Under the pieces are notes generated by a model. It saw nothing but the letters and a program-made list of their open reading frames with translations, ran no database searches and was not told the origin of the DNA. 64,000 nt of DNA. Source: JANPLN01 sp041736155 (GTDB lineage: Bacteria; Bdellovibrionota; Bdellovibrionia; Bdellovibrionales; JAGQZY01). The stretch is from positions 45,060 through 109,059 of the forward strand of contig JBGSUL010000109.1 in the NCBI GenBank assembly GCA_041736155.1. Direction: 5' to 3'. Each line of letters starts with the position of its first letter. Position 1 is the stretch's first letter. The position numbers and the translations under genes are program-made. This document shows, piece by piece, positions 53,244 through 61,939 of this stretch.

Positions 53244-53792
53244 TTAGTGATGATCCATGTGAACGATACGCAGAACGTCTTCTCCGGTTTGCTGATCGAG
53301 CGTCGCAAACTTCTCTGCATACTTTGGATAAGTCTGCGAAATTTTTCGTGCATGGCGATAACACGCTGTTTGGATGGCGAGGACGGAATCCTTCGCGGTC
53401 GTGCATTGGGAAAAAAACTCAAGCGCGGCTTCCGCATCTTGTTCGTTCTGTACAGACTGAGCAATGGCATAAAGTTGAGCGGCCGCTTTGATCGCAGCCG
53501 CCGGTGTGCGATGGGCTTCTTGCTTGATCTCTTCACGATAACTAGCGGCGAGATTTTTTGGAAACTCACTAATCTGCCTTTGCACAACGGTCTGTTCAGC
53601 TATTGGAGTCTCTTGTGCTTCAGAAGGTGCTGCCACAGGATCGGCTGCTTCTTCTGTAAGCGTGATCGTTTCTGCGACAGGTGCAAGTCTGTCAACGCTG
53701 ACAGACTCTTCCTGTTGTGAAGCTTTCCAAAAGTAGAAAGCCGCACCGACAAAAATAATAACAAGAAAACTCAAACGCTGTTTTTGCGTCAT
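53244..53792 (-). CDS. Membrane-anchored protein with Glu/Ala-rich periplasmic region
   Basis: A 182-residue protein with one N-terminal transmembrane segment (about residues 8-22), a low-complexity Glu/Ala/Pro/Thr/Val stretch (25-75) and a helical C-terminal part with two cysteines. No family recognised. Its ATG overlaps the stop of the upstream HExxH lipoprotein by one base (TAATG), so the pair is coupled. The 266 bases between it and the 52294 gene start hold nothing I can support. Confidence 0.7.
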   Translation of the reverse strand: MTQKQRLSFLVIIFVGAAFYFWKASQQEESVSVDRLAPVAETITLTEEAADPVAAPSEAQETPIAEQTVVQRQISEFPKNLAASYREEIKQEAHRTPAAAIKAAAQLYAIAQSVQNEQDAEAALEFFSQCTTAKDSVLAIQTACYRHARKISQTYPKYAEKFATLDQQTGEDVLRIVHMDHH

Positions 53793-54679
53793 TACATGGA
53801 TCCTAAGAGAGGCTCAGTGGTTGAGAGCGCATCAAATTGCTGTTTGGATAAGCGCGAGAAAGAATCATCGGCCATAAATTGCACGATATGAAACTCCAGG
53901 CTGCTTTGTGGATAATTTGTCAGAGTCGATGTTAAGTAGACTCCACCCAAAGCATAAGGTCCCCAAATGCTATTGTCACAAGCGGGCTCGCCAGCGGCAG
54001 GGCCCGACGGACAAATACGATGGCCAAAAGCACAATCGTCAGATTGAATTCCTTGTGGACAGTCGGAGTGACGACCTTCGTGGACCAGAACACTGACGCG
54101 TCCTTCTGGTGGAATGGGAATCAGATTCCCTTTATCATCTGGAAGAAAAGCGTAGTACTTGGTGAGACTCACGAGACCTACACGGAAGGAGTTTACCTTG
54201 AGAGGACCTGTAGGCAATGCGACGAGCACGTCGTAGTTGGTTTGTTTTTGAAAATAAGCTAAAGCCGCACCGACATTGGCACCGGCCTGAAAGATTTCGC
54301 CGTTAGAAATATCTTCTTCGCCCATCAGATCTTTAATCAATGCCGATTCACTCTGACCATTGAAGCTGACAGTGATGCGGAAGTTGTTTACCTCGTCGTG
54401 CGAGTAAACATGCTTCACGCGAGCGCTTACAAATTTATAAACATCTAGCGGCTGGTCACCACCAAAAGCTTTAGTGACAGCGCCATTGAATTGGTTGTTT
54501 GTAGCTTTTGCCGAAGTTTGTGTGCTGGACTTTAACCAGTTAAGGTCATCTTGAAAAAGTTTGGCCGTGTTGGAGTTATTTCCGTTAGCAGCACCGCCGC
54601 CTCCGCCACCACCACCACCGCAGCCTGTGAGCGCTGTTCCAACTACTAATAATGTTAATGTTATAAAAAGACGATTCAT
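53792..54679 (-). CDS. Lipoprotein with poly-glycine linker and HExxH motif
   Basis: A 295-residue predicted lipoprotein (lipobox LTGC) with nine consecutive Gly straight after the lipidated Cys. Residues about 40-190 are soluble and mixed. VLVHEGRHSDCPQG at about 205 contains HExxH (H-E-G-R-H), which suggests a zinc peptidase; downstream SSLEFHIVQFMADD offers a candidate Glu or His third ligand. Cysteines around it (SDC, DDC, RIC, PAC) probably form disulfides. No known family name can be given. Coupled to the membrane protein gene downstream. Confidence 0.72.
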   Translation of the reverse strand: MNRLFITLTLLVVGTALTGCGGGGGGGGGAANGNNSNTAKLFQDDLNWLKSSTQTSAKATNNQFNGAVTKAFGGDQPLDVYKFVSARVKHVYSHDEVNNFRITVSFNGQSESALIKDLMGEEDISNGEIFQAGANVGAALAYFQKQTNYDVLVALPTGPLKVNSFRVGLVSLTKYYAFLPDDKGNLIPIPPEGRVSVLVHEGRHSDCPQGIQSDDCAFGHRICPSGPAAGEPACDNSIWGPYALGGVYLTSTLTNYPQSSLEFHIVQFMADDSFSRLSKQQFDALSTTEPLLGSM

Positions 54680-54743
54680 TCCCCACCCCCCGATGTGAAG
54701 GCCGGAATATGCGAGCTTATGGAAAATGAGTCAAGTAATTTTT

Positions 54744-54778
54744 ACACGTCATCACCACAGATTACGGTGATGACGTGT
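54744..54778. terminator. Strong hairpin after pckG
   Basis: ACACGTCATCACC (54744-54756) and GGTGATGACGTGT (54766-54778) form a 13-bp perfect stem with a 9-base loop, 30 bases beyond the pckG stop. No U-tract follows on the minus strand, so mRNA stabilisation is as likely as termination. Confidence 0.5.
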
Positions 54779-54807
54779 GAACAGATGAATTTAATTACCA
54801 GTCTGCA

Positions 54808-56643
54808 CTAAATTTGAACATCTGGAGTTTTTTCTGGCGGATAATCAAAACGCTGCAAAAGTTTATTTTGCGTGCTGAAGATTTCAGACGGTAAACGATC
54901 TTCCAGTTTTTTAAAAAACGGTGTGTGCGAAAGTATTTCTTCTTGCCATTGTTCACGCTGAAGACTCATGGCCTCGGTGAATTTATATCCGTCCATGGCA
55001 GGCAATCCTTCCATGGGAAGATCCTGATACGCGGGCACCCAACCGATCGGTGTCTCTACGGCATGTGCCGTGTTTTCTGCGCGCCCAATGATCCACGCCA
55101 GAACACGCAAGTTTTCGCCATAACCTGGCCACATAAATTTGCCGTTGGCATTTTTGCGGAACCAATTCACGCTGTAAATTTTTGGGGGATTTTTAAGTTT
55201 TTTCCCCATGTCGATCCAATGTTGAAAGTAGTTCCCCATGTGGTAACCACAAAATGGCAACATCGCAAAAGGATCGCGGCGCACTTGGCCCACATTGCCC
55301 ACAGCAGCGGCTGTGGTTTCAGAGCCGAGTGTGGCAGCTACATAAACACCATGATCCCAGTCGAGAGATTCATAAACGAGAGGAATGGTCGTCGGTCGGC
55401 GACCGCCGAAGATAAAGGCCGAAATCGGAACACCTTCGGGATTTTCCCAATGTGGTTCGAGACAAGGAACTTGTTGTGCAGGAGCGGTGAAGCGCGCGTT
55501 GGGATGAGCTGCGGGTTTTCCGGACTCGGGCGTCCAGTCTTGTCCGCGCCAGTCCATCAATTTTTCCGGAGGGACTTCGCTCATTCCTTCCCACCACACA
55601 TCGCCCTCAGGTGTGAGAGCCACATTCGTGAAGATCGTATTTTTTTCCACCGCTTTCATGGCGTTGGGATTGGTGAGGGGAGATGTGCCCGGCGCCACGC
55701 CAAAGAGACCCGCTTCTGGATTGATCGCGTAAAGACGGCCATCGCTCGCCAGTTTTAACCAAGCAATGTCATCGCCGATGGTGGTGATTTTCCAACCGTC
55801 CATAGCCGCGGGTGGTTTCATCATCGCAAAATTTGTTTTTCCACAAGCACTGGGGAAAGCGGCGCAGACGTAATGTTTTTTACCATTGGGCTGTTCCACG
55901 CCGACGATCAGCATGTGCTCGGCCAACCAACCTTCTTTTTTCCCCATAGAGGAAGCCAGGCGTAGAGCAAAACATTTTTTGCCAAGAAGGGCGTTTCCGC
56001 CGTAGCCGCTGCCAAACGACCACACGGTATTTTCCTCGGGAAAATGCGAAATAAATTTCTCAGGATTGCACGGCCACGCCACATCTTTTTGGCCAGGCTC
56101 CAGCGGACGACCGACGCTGTGTAAACAGCGAACAAAGTCCTTTTCGCCAAGGATTTCCCAAACTTTGTTTCCCATGCGAGTCATGATTTTCATGTTGGCG
56201 ACAACGTAAGGGGAATCTGAAATTTCGACACCAATCTGTGCGATGGGCGAACCAAGAGGTCCCATGGAAAAAGGGATGACATACATCGTGCGTCCGCGCA
56301 TGCAGCCTTTAAAAAGTTTTTTTAACGTCGTTTTCATTTCTTCAGGAGCCACCCAATTATTATTGGGGCCGGCATCGTCTTTGATAGTGGTACACACAAA
56401 AGTGCGTTCTTCGACACGAGCTACATCGTTGGGATCGGAAAGAGCGAGATAACTGTTGGGACGCAATTGCTCATTGAGCTTACGAAGAGTGCCAGATTCA
56501 CACATTTGTTGGCAGAGGCGATTGTATTCTTCTTCACTGCCATCGCACCAAGAGACGGATTGTGGCTCGCACATATCAACCATGTCTTGAACCCATTTTT
56601 TGACGTGCGTGCTACGTACAATGGCTGGAACTTGGATTTGCAT
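54808..56643 (-). CDS. pckG: Phosphoenolpyruvate carboxykinase (GTP)
   Basis: A 611-residue GTP-dependent PEPCK. The kinase-1 loop AAFPSACGKTNFAMM (with the mobile active-site Cys) is present, as are TMYVIPFSMGPLGS, WWEGMSEVPPEKLMDW, FGGRRPTTIPLVYESLDWDHGVYVAATLGSETT and NWFRKNANGKFMWPGYGENLRVL. It converts oxaloacetate to PEP for gluconeogenesis, the expected direction in an organism living on amino acids. Length is typical. It appears monocistronic. The 225 bases upstream hold no convincing gene. Confidence 0.97.
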   Translation of the reverse strand: MQIQVPAIVRSTHVKKWVQDMVDMCEPQSVSWCDGSEEEYNRLCQQMCESGTLRKLNEQLRPNSYLALSDPNDVARVEERTFVCTTIKDDAGPNNNWVAPEEMKTTLKKLFKGCMRGRTMYVIPFSMGPLGSPIAQIGVEISDSPYVVANMKIMTRMGNKVWEILGEKDFVRCLHSVGRPLEPGQKDVAWPCNPEKFISHFPEENTVWSFGSGYGGNALLGKKCFALRLASSMGKKEGWLAEHMLIVGVEQPNGKKHYVCAAFPSACGKTNFAMMKPPAAMDGWKITTIGDDIAWLKLASDGRLYAINPEAGLFGVAPGTSPLTNPNAMKAVEKNTIFTNVALTPEGDVWWEGMSEVPPEKLMDWRGQDWTPESGKPAAHPNARFTAPAQQVPCLEPHWENPEGVPISAFIFGGRRPTTIPLVYESLDWDHGVYVAATLGSETTAAAVGNVGQVRRDPFAMLPFCGYHMGNYFQHWIDMGKKLKNPPKIYSVNWFRKNANGKFMWPGYGENLRVLAWIIGRAENTAHAVETPIGWVPAYQDLPMEGLPAMDGYKFTEAMSLQREQWQEEILSHTPFFKKLEDRLPSEIFSTQNKLLQRFDYPPEKTPDVQI

Positions 56644-56868
56644 CCTTCCTCCTTAAGCTTGATTTTGAAAACATGGTTTTAACGCATAGTTGTGGAATTG
56701 GCTAACGGATTTGTTGCAAGATTTGCTCTTTTTTAAGGACAAAAAAAGTGCTTTGGAAAAAAGTGTTTTGTTCAATATTTTTGCATCCTTAGGGGCTAAA
56801 TGTCAGAAAGTATTTCGATCGTCCTCTATCGGTTCTTCGCTGGGCCGTGTGGAAGTGCGTTCAGCGAA

Positions 56869-58257
56869 CTAGGCGACTTTTGTTTGTGGGTGTTTACCAA
56901 GAATCAGTCTGAGCAGGGGTCCGGTCATAAACGTGGTGGCCAGAGCAACGATGACTAACATCGTAAAGAGTCGCGGTGAGAGCACGCCTATATCCAAGCC
57001 GACGTTCAGCACAATCAGTTCCACTAAGCCGCGCGTATTCATCAGCACGCCCAGTGCGGCGGAGTTGCGCCAGTTCATACCAGCAAATAGGGAGGCAATA
57101 AAAGTTCCGCCAAATTTTCCTGCGACGGCGATAAAGAGAAGTGTTCCGCACAGGAGCCAATCTTCCGCAGAGTCCACAAGACCAATCTCGGTGCGCATTC
57201 CAGTAAAAGCAAAAAACGCCGGGAGAAAAAGCACCTGTACAAGATCTTGCAGTCGATTGTTGAGATCACGCGCGACACGGCTCTGGTGTGGAGTGATGGC
57301 ACCGAGGAGAAAGGCACCAAAGATGGCGTGGATGCCGATGTATTCAGTGGCCAGTGCTGAGAGTAAAAGTCCAAAACAAATGACGGCAAGTTTGCCTTCG
57401 CCCACGCGCTCAAATCGTTCAACACGTAAAATCAAACGACGAATGATGGGCTTTGCCACAAAAAACATTAAACAAATATAAAGCAAGGTCATTCCCAGGG
57501 TCACTATAGCGCTGGACATGGTGGCTTGCGCGACACTGACCACAAAAGCCAGGAGACACCAAGCGGTGACATCATCCACCGCGGCACAGGTGAGTGCGAT
57601 GGCGCCGAGGGATGTTTTCTGCAAGCCATTGTCTTTGAGAATGCGCGCGAGAACGGGGAACGCGGTGATGGACATGGAAACACCCAAAAAAAGCGAGAAC
57701 GATGTAAAATCCACGTGCGGAGGAGCGAGGTCTTTGTAAATCACCAGGGCGTAGGCAGAACCTAAAAGAAAAGGCACGATAATGCTCGCGTGCGAGATCG
57801 CGAGCGTGGTGTGGCCGCTTTTTTTAATCACTTTAAGATCGAGCTCAAGTCCTACAAGAAACATGTAAAGAATCACGCCCAATTGTGCGATAACGCCCAA
57901 GAAGGGAACCACGTTGGCGGGGATAAGATACTTTGCAAGCTCAGGTGCGTACAGACCCAAAAGCGAAGGTCCGAGCAAAATACCACCGATCACTTCGCCA
58001 ATCACCGCCGGTTGGTGGATAACAGAGAGGATCATTCCGCAAATACGGGCAACGGCCATCACTACAGAGAGGGCCAGGAGAACGTGCAGAATCAGATTAA
58101 ATGGATGGGCGGAGCTTTCAAAGGTGTTTTCGAGAGAGGTTTGTGGAAAAAGACGCTTTCCGTTCTCCATAATGATCCAGTACGCGCCCACACCAAAAGC
58201 GAGAAGGCCTGCGTAAAAAAGCATCATGGCTGAAAATGATTTCTCTTTGGTTCCCAT
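56869..58257 (-). CDS. CPA2-family cation:proton antiporter
   Basis: A 462-residue integral membrane protein with about thirteen hydrophobic segments. CPA2 markers are QPAVIGEVIGGILLGPSLLG, FLVGLELDLKVIKK, SITAFPVLARIL and the ion-binding Asp pair in CAAVDDVTAW at about 227; LMNTRGLVELIVLNVG is near the end. No TrkA-N or universal-stress domain follows, so this is a bare transporter. It exchanges Na+ or K+ for protons. It is not clearly in an operon; the 58281 gene begins upstream on the same strand, 23 bases away. Confidence 0.93.
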   Translation of the reverse strand: MGTKEKSFSAMMLFYAGLLAFGVGAYWIIMENGKRLFPQTSLENTFESSAHPFNLILHVLLALSVVMAVARICGMILSVIHQPAVIGEVIGGILLGPSLLGLYAPELAKYLIPANVVPFLGVIAQLGVILYMFLVGLELDLKVIKKSGHTTLAISHASIIVPFLLGSAYALVIYKDLAPPHVDFTSFSLFLGVSMSITAFPVLARILKDNGLQKTSLGAIALTCAAVDDVTAWCLLAFVVSVAQATMSSAIVTLGMTLLYICLMFFVAKPIIRRLILRVERFERVGEGKLAVICFGLLLSALATEYIGIHAIFGAFLLGAITPHQSRVARDLNNRLQDLVQVLFLPAFFAFTGMRTEIGLVDSAEDWLLCGTLLFIAVAGKFGGTFIASLFAGMNWRNSAALGVLMNTRGLVELIVLNVGLDIGVLSPRLFTMLVIVALATTFMTGPLLRLILGKHPQTKVA

Positions 58258-58280
58258 GAGAGTTCCTGGCCTTTGCGTGG

Positions 58281-58817
58281 TTAGTCTTCTTCAAGTATTT
58301 CTGCAGAAAGTGGTTTTCTGTTTTGCTGTGTTTCGTTGAGTGCTTCAGTTTGGCTGCCGTGCTTGGCTAAGTAATCGATAAATGAATGGTAATCTTTATT
58401 GAGTTTGTAGTATCGGAGATCATGAATGGAGAGGGGCGGGTGATTTTTGAGGTGGATCGTAAAATTGGACACGATTCCACCACTCGTAAACTGACTGCTG
58501 TCAATTTCGGAGCGCTTTTTCCTCACTCGTTCAAAAACTTTTTCTTCTTTTTTTATATGAGCCTGGATCAATTGATCAAAGGAGATATCAAAAACTTGGG
58601 CTTTGGACAAAAATGCAGCAAATTGCTCTTTATGGGTAGCATTGTTGGAGAGGGTGATGGTGCGAATTGCTTCGCGTGAGCCTAAGGAAGAATTTATGTG
58701 CTCAATGGATATGCTCTCAATGAGATCAGATGAAAGCAGGGGAGTCTTTGTTTTTGCGTGGCTTGCATTGATAGAGCTCAAGAACATTATGAATGTGAAA
58801 ATCATGAATGTCTGCAT
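58281..58817 (-). CDS. Small exported protein, unknown function
   Basis: A protein of about 178 residues if read from ATG 58817 (MQTFMIFTFIMFLSSINASHA), which gives a good signal peptide; the same frame opens at 58922 but that adds a charged stretch. The mature part is helical and rich in Lys, Ser and Glu (KKEEKVFERVRKKRSEI) with no cysteines. No family recognised. It lies 23 bases before the antiporter gene start on the same strand. Confidence 0.6.
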   Translation of the reverse strand: MQTFMIFTFIMFLSSINASHAKTKTPLLSSDLIESISIEHINSSLGSREAIRTITLSNNATHKEQFAAFLSKAQVFDISFDQLIQAHIKKEEKVFERVRKKRSEIDSSQFTSGGIVSNFTIHLKNHPPLSIHDLRYYKLNKDYHSFIDYLAKHGSQTEALNETQQNRKPLSAEILEED

Positions 58818-58996
58818 ACGCTTATGAATGTGCTTTAATTTTTTAGTGGTGTCATTTATTTTTGTATGAAGAAAAATCTCAGAGCAAGCTAAAGCGCAGA
58901 GAATAAGTTCATGAATCAGCATGTCATAAAAGGATTAATAATTGAGCCTGTGAAAAAAATTGAGCTGGCTGTTACGCTCGTCAATGACCTAGTTCC

Positions 58997-59428
58997 TCAA
59001 AGCCTATTCCAAACGTAAACAAGGTTTTCTTGGCCAAGAGGGATTTCTACAAACAGCTGCTTTTTCTCGACCCAAAATGGTGAGATGTTAATTTTTCCAA
59101 CTTGCATATCTGGGTCGCCACCACAATCCATGTCGTTTTTGGGATTCGTCCAAGTCACTTCATCTCTCAGTTTTCCATCAACAACAGTCCAGCGGCCCCG
59201 ACGTTCACAAAATGTCTTTTCTTTTTTATATTGCCAAAAGAGAACATTGGAGCCGTCTGCAAAAAACTCAAAGGTGAGTAGCAATCGCGGATCTTTGGGC
59301 TGAACAAAACTACCTTGGTAGATATAACCAATCGCTTGCCATTTTCCGAGCAAGTCCTGGCTTGTGCTGCTTTTCGCAAAAACAGGAAGAGAGAAGGTGA
59401 ATAGAACCCAAACAAAAAGAGACTTCAT
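58997..59428 (-). CDS. Small secreted protein, possibly lipocalin-like
   Basis: A 143-residue protein with signal peptide (MKSLFVWVLFTFSLPVFA). DLLGKWQAIGYIY followed by alternating strands (LLTFEFFADGSNVLFWQY, RGRWTVVDGKL) suggests a small beta-barrel of the lipocalin-like type with GxW near the start. Two cysteines (TFCER and MDCGG) may pair. AGGAGG lies upstream; GTG 59434 or ATG 59428 are both possible starts and I prefer the ATG. Eighteen bases after the 59452 gene start region ends, so it may be cotranscribed with the paralogue pair upstream. Confidence 0.72.
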   Translation of the reverse strand: MKSLFVWVLFTFSLPVFAKSSTSQDLLGKWQAIGYIYQGSFVQPKDPRLLLTFEFFADGSNVLFWQYKKEKTFCERRGRWTVVDGKLRDEVTWTNPKNDMDCGGDPDMQVGKINISPFWVEKKQLFVEIPLGQENLVYVWNRL

Positions 59429-59451
59429 CAACACTTAACTCCTCCTACGGA

Positions 59452-59841
59452 CTACTGAACAAGAATTGATTTCTCATATCCTGTGCCATCGCTAGCAAGA
59501 AACATCACCAGATGTCGTCCTGGTTGCAGCGTCCCCAGAGAGCCTTCCTCAGTAAAAGGTCTTAAGTACGACTGACAGACCGCATGTTTTACGTTGGCGT
59601 AAACAAAAACCTCATGTCGGTAAGTCTCTGGGTGTTTAACTTCAATACTATGAAAGCTATAACAACTGTTGGGTAGCATTCCATTCACCACAAAACCAAT
59701 ATTTTCCGAAGCCAGGAGTGGCTCCTTAAAATACACATCATTGATATTCAGAGCAATTTGCTTTTGATCAGGTGCTGGAATATTTCCTGCATTTGCTTGT
59801 GTGAAAACAAAAATAAATAGAAGAACAAAAAATCCACGCAT
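59452..59841 (-). CDS. Small secreted protein, paralogue of the 59854 product
   Basis: A 129-residue protein with signal peptide (MRGFFVLLFIFVFTQANA). It shares clear blocks with its upstream neighbour: VVNGMLPNSCYS against VVNGLFPNSCYT, VKHPETYRHEV against VKHISTFNHEI, and SLGTLQPGRHLVMFLASDGTGYEKSI against SIGKLSTGVHTLRFVADDGTAVEEKI. Two conserved cysteines (NSCY and AVCQ/GICL) likely pair. Strand-rich, immunoglobulin-like fold possible. Function unknown. Confidence 0.8.
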   Translation of the reverse strand: MRGFFVLLFIFVFTQANAGNIPAPDQKQIALNINDVYFKEPLLASENIGFVVNGMLPNSCYSFHSIEVKHPETYRHEVFVYANVKHAVCQSYLRPFTEEGSLGTLQPGRHLVMFLASDGTGYEKSILVQ

Positions 59842-59853
59842 ATTTACCTCCGT

Positions 59854-60249
59854 TTAAGGAATCTCAATTTTTTCTTCTACGGCTGTTCCATCGTCAGCGA
59901 CAAAACGCAAAGTATGCACGCCTGTCGATAACTTACCGATGCTGATTTCTTCTTTAAAAGGCACCAGGACGCGCAGGCAAATACCTTGGCGAACGCTCGC
60001 CATTGTCATGATTTCATGATTAAAAGTCGAAATATGTTTTACCTTTGGATCGATCAATGTGTAACAACTGTTGGGGAAAAGACCATTGACGACCACATAG
60101 GCTTCCGCTTTATTCGTAAATCCGGAAGGAATATACACCCCGTTCACGCCCACCGACAGTTCCTTTATCGGGTCTGGTGTTGTTGGGTTTGCTAGAGCTG
60201 CACTCAACAAAATAAACGTTGTGGAAACAAAAATAAAAATACTTCTCAT
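59854..60249 (-). CDS. Small secreted protein, paralogue of the 59452 product
   Basis: A 131-residue protein with signal peptide (MRSIFIFVSTTFILLSAALA). It is the upstream member of a tandem duplicate pair, with the shared NSCY...HE...F.EE.S.G.L..G.H...F...DGT pattern. ATG 60249 is preceded by AAGGGGGAG; an in-frame start at 60288 is rejected. Twelve bases separate it from its duplicate, so both are on one transcript. Roughly 40 percent identity by eye, so the duplication is not recent. Confidence 0.8.
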   Translation of the reverse strand: MRSIFIFVSTTFILLSAALANPTTPDPIKELSVGVNGVYIPSGFTNKAEAYVVVNGLFPNSCYTLIDPKVKHISTFNHEIMTMASVRQGICLRVLVPFKEEISIGKLSTGVHTLRFVADDGTAVEEKIEIP

Positions 60250-60691
60250 AATCTCCCCCTTGCCCACATAGAACATGTGGTTTATCAAAACTTCATTGTC
60301 CTGATAATCTTTTTATAGTCCTCACTGAACTCTTCGAATATAAGTTCTTTTAATTCCAGGATTCAAAACAGCCTATTTTAAAATCTAAGACTCGCTGAAG
60401 TGCCCAAATATTGGGCGACAACAAAGCAGTGCTCGAAGAGAGGGGCTGGATCTATGGTACTCTGCCTTAATAGGGAAGACGGAGCGAACAACAAAGAGAA
60501 CGTAAAAATTTGGGTCGCATTTTTTGAGGATATGGCAAGATCAATAGATGCTCGCTTTATTTGTCTCGATTTGATATTCATTTTATTTTAACCCAATTAA
60601 AACACCCGTCACAGTCGATTATACTTACTTTGAGAATTCCTTTATGCCACCCATAGGATTCATGATAATCTGAACTTGTAATGGGGGTGTT
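60250..60691. other. Intergenic stretch with a diverged repeat copy
   Basis: About 440 bases with no supportable gene. It contains a small hairpin GCCCAA-ATA-TTGGGC (60402-60416) and, at 60429-60514, a diverged copy of the repeat found at 61802-61920. The last 34 bases (60481-60514) match 61887-61920 at 30 of 34 positions. Confidence 0.65.
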
Positions 60692-61782
60692 ATGTCGCGG
60701 AAAAATAACAAAACGATGCTATTACTTTTATTTGCACCCTTGGCATTTCTCTACATGAATTGTGGGTCAACTTCGCAGAGCGGGAATTTTTCCGAAGAGC
60801 TTCCCGGCGAAGACATATCTAATACACCCGAAAACCCGATAGATCTCACATTTTGTCGAGATCAGATGAGTACATCTTTTGGCGACTATTGTGCTGTACA
60901 GCCAAGCACTCTAGACTCCTTGACGAAAGATGTTGCGGGCCCTACAGGACAAAATCTAATTCTCGGATTTGGTTACCATATCGCGGCAGTTACAAGAATT
61001 ACAAAAAGTCGAAAGGCCTGTGGATTCATTTTTCGGGAAGTTATGGTCGGCCCTATGACCCACAAGACCAATCTTTTGTATCTGCAACATGGATCAATGA
61101 GATTCTTGAACAAGGGTATTTAGTTCTATCCATTGCCTACGACAATCGCGAGAGCGTCAGTAAGACATGCAATACGACGACGGTCTATCCAAATACAACC
61201 CTTGTTCCTAAAAACACCAACAATTGTGCGGGCGATGCAAATGAAGAAGTGTTAACAGGTATTGATAAATCGCCCTTTCGACAAACAGACTTGGCAAATA
61301 GCATCGACCATCGACTGAAATTATTGTTGATTCACCTCAAAGAAAATGGTTTCCCCTTGGGTGACATTGATCCAAACAATGTAAATTGGGCAGATATAAG
61401 GGTGAGTGGACACTCTCAGGGAGGAAACAAAACGTATTATATCGCCAAGTTCCGCGGGGTTAAATTTGCCTGTATGCTCGGTGCGCCCTTCGACGTAAAC
61501 GATACTGTAAGTCCGGGTGCTCCCAACATCGCAGATTGGTTCAAAGTGGACATAGACAAAACTCCCGTCTCGCAGATGGGTGAGTTTGTAACCACGGAGG
61601 ATGATAATTATGGATCATTTCACGGAGGGACTGAATACATCGGACTGAGATATGGATTTGAAGCTGCCGAAACGACGCAAGCACCGTATTTCAACGCTGC
61701 GGGTGAATCTATTGATGGACATGCCGCCTCTGTAGCGGATCCCAAGCTAAAAAGCTTGCGCGCCAAAGTGTGTTTCCGATGA
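60692..61782 (+). pseudogene. Frameshifted lipoprotein with alpha/beta-hydrolase-like domain
   Basis: Two overlapping frames make one protein. The first (60692 onward) gives a signal peptide with a non-standard lipobox (YMNC) and a short linker. The second, open to 61782, gives the body: GLWIHFSGSYGRPYD, a serine nucleophile elbow SGHSQGG, then ACMLGAPFD, and GHAAS near the end as a possible His. The switch lies in about 60950-60985 and equals loss of one base. The family resembles poorly described secreted hydrolases; substrate unknown. It may be a true pseudogene or a sequence error. It lies between two copies of the same repeat. Confidence 0.75.
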
Positions 61783-61801
61783 ATACTCAAATGGCGTAAC
61801 A

Positions 61802-61920
61802 TTTGGTGCCCGAAGGGAGGAGCTTGATCTATTTGTTTGTGAGCTTCGCTCACTGGTTCAAGTCCTCTTTCGGACCCCAAAGGAGCGGAGCGACCAAAAA
61901 ACAGAACGTAAAAACTTGGG
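61802..61920. repeat. tRNA-3'-end-like palindromic repeat
   Basis: Left arm 61802-61829 and right arm 61855-61881 are imperfect reverse complements of about 27 bases. The right arm reads like the T-arm and acceptor of a tRNA (GGTTCAAGTCC followed by TTCGGACCCCA), and the left arm reversed gives a similar sequence ending TTCGGGCACCA. The centre holds a GTGAGC-TTC-GCTCAC hairpin (61839-61853). No cloverleaf can be closed, so it is not a working tRNA. The tail 61887-61920 matches 60481-60514. Confidence 0.65.
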
Positions 61921-61939
61921 GAGTGTAAACGACCATACC

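Noticed and set aside
53096..53587. 163-residue minus-strand ORF overlapping the 53244 gene
   Set aside because: Composition is arginine/serine-rich as in a shadow frame; the 53244 gene has a transmembrane start and coupled translation.
54925..55758. 277-residue plus-strand ORF
   Set aside because: Antisense to pckG, which is conserved throughout.
56690..56872. 60-residue ORF starting at GTG between pckG and the antiporter
   Set aside because: No ribosome binding site, and it runs antisense into the antiporter stop.
61839..61881. Possible tRNA gene
   Set aside because: Only T-arm and acceptor-like sequence is present. No D-arm, anticodon arm or 5' acceptor strand can be paired.
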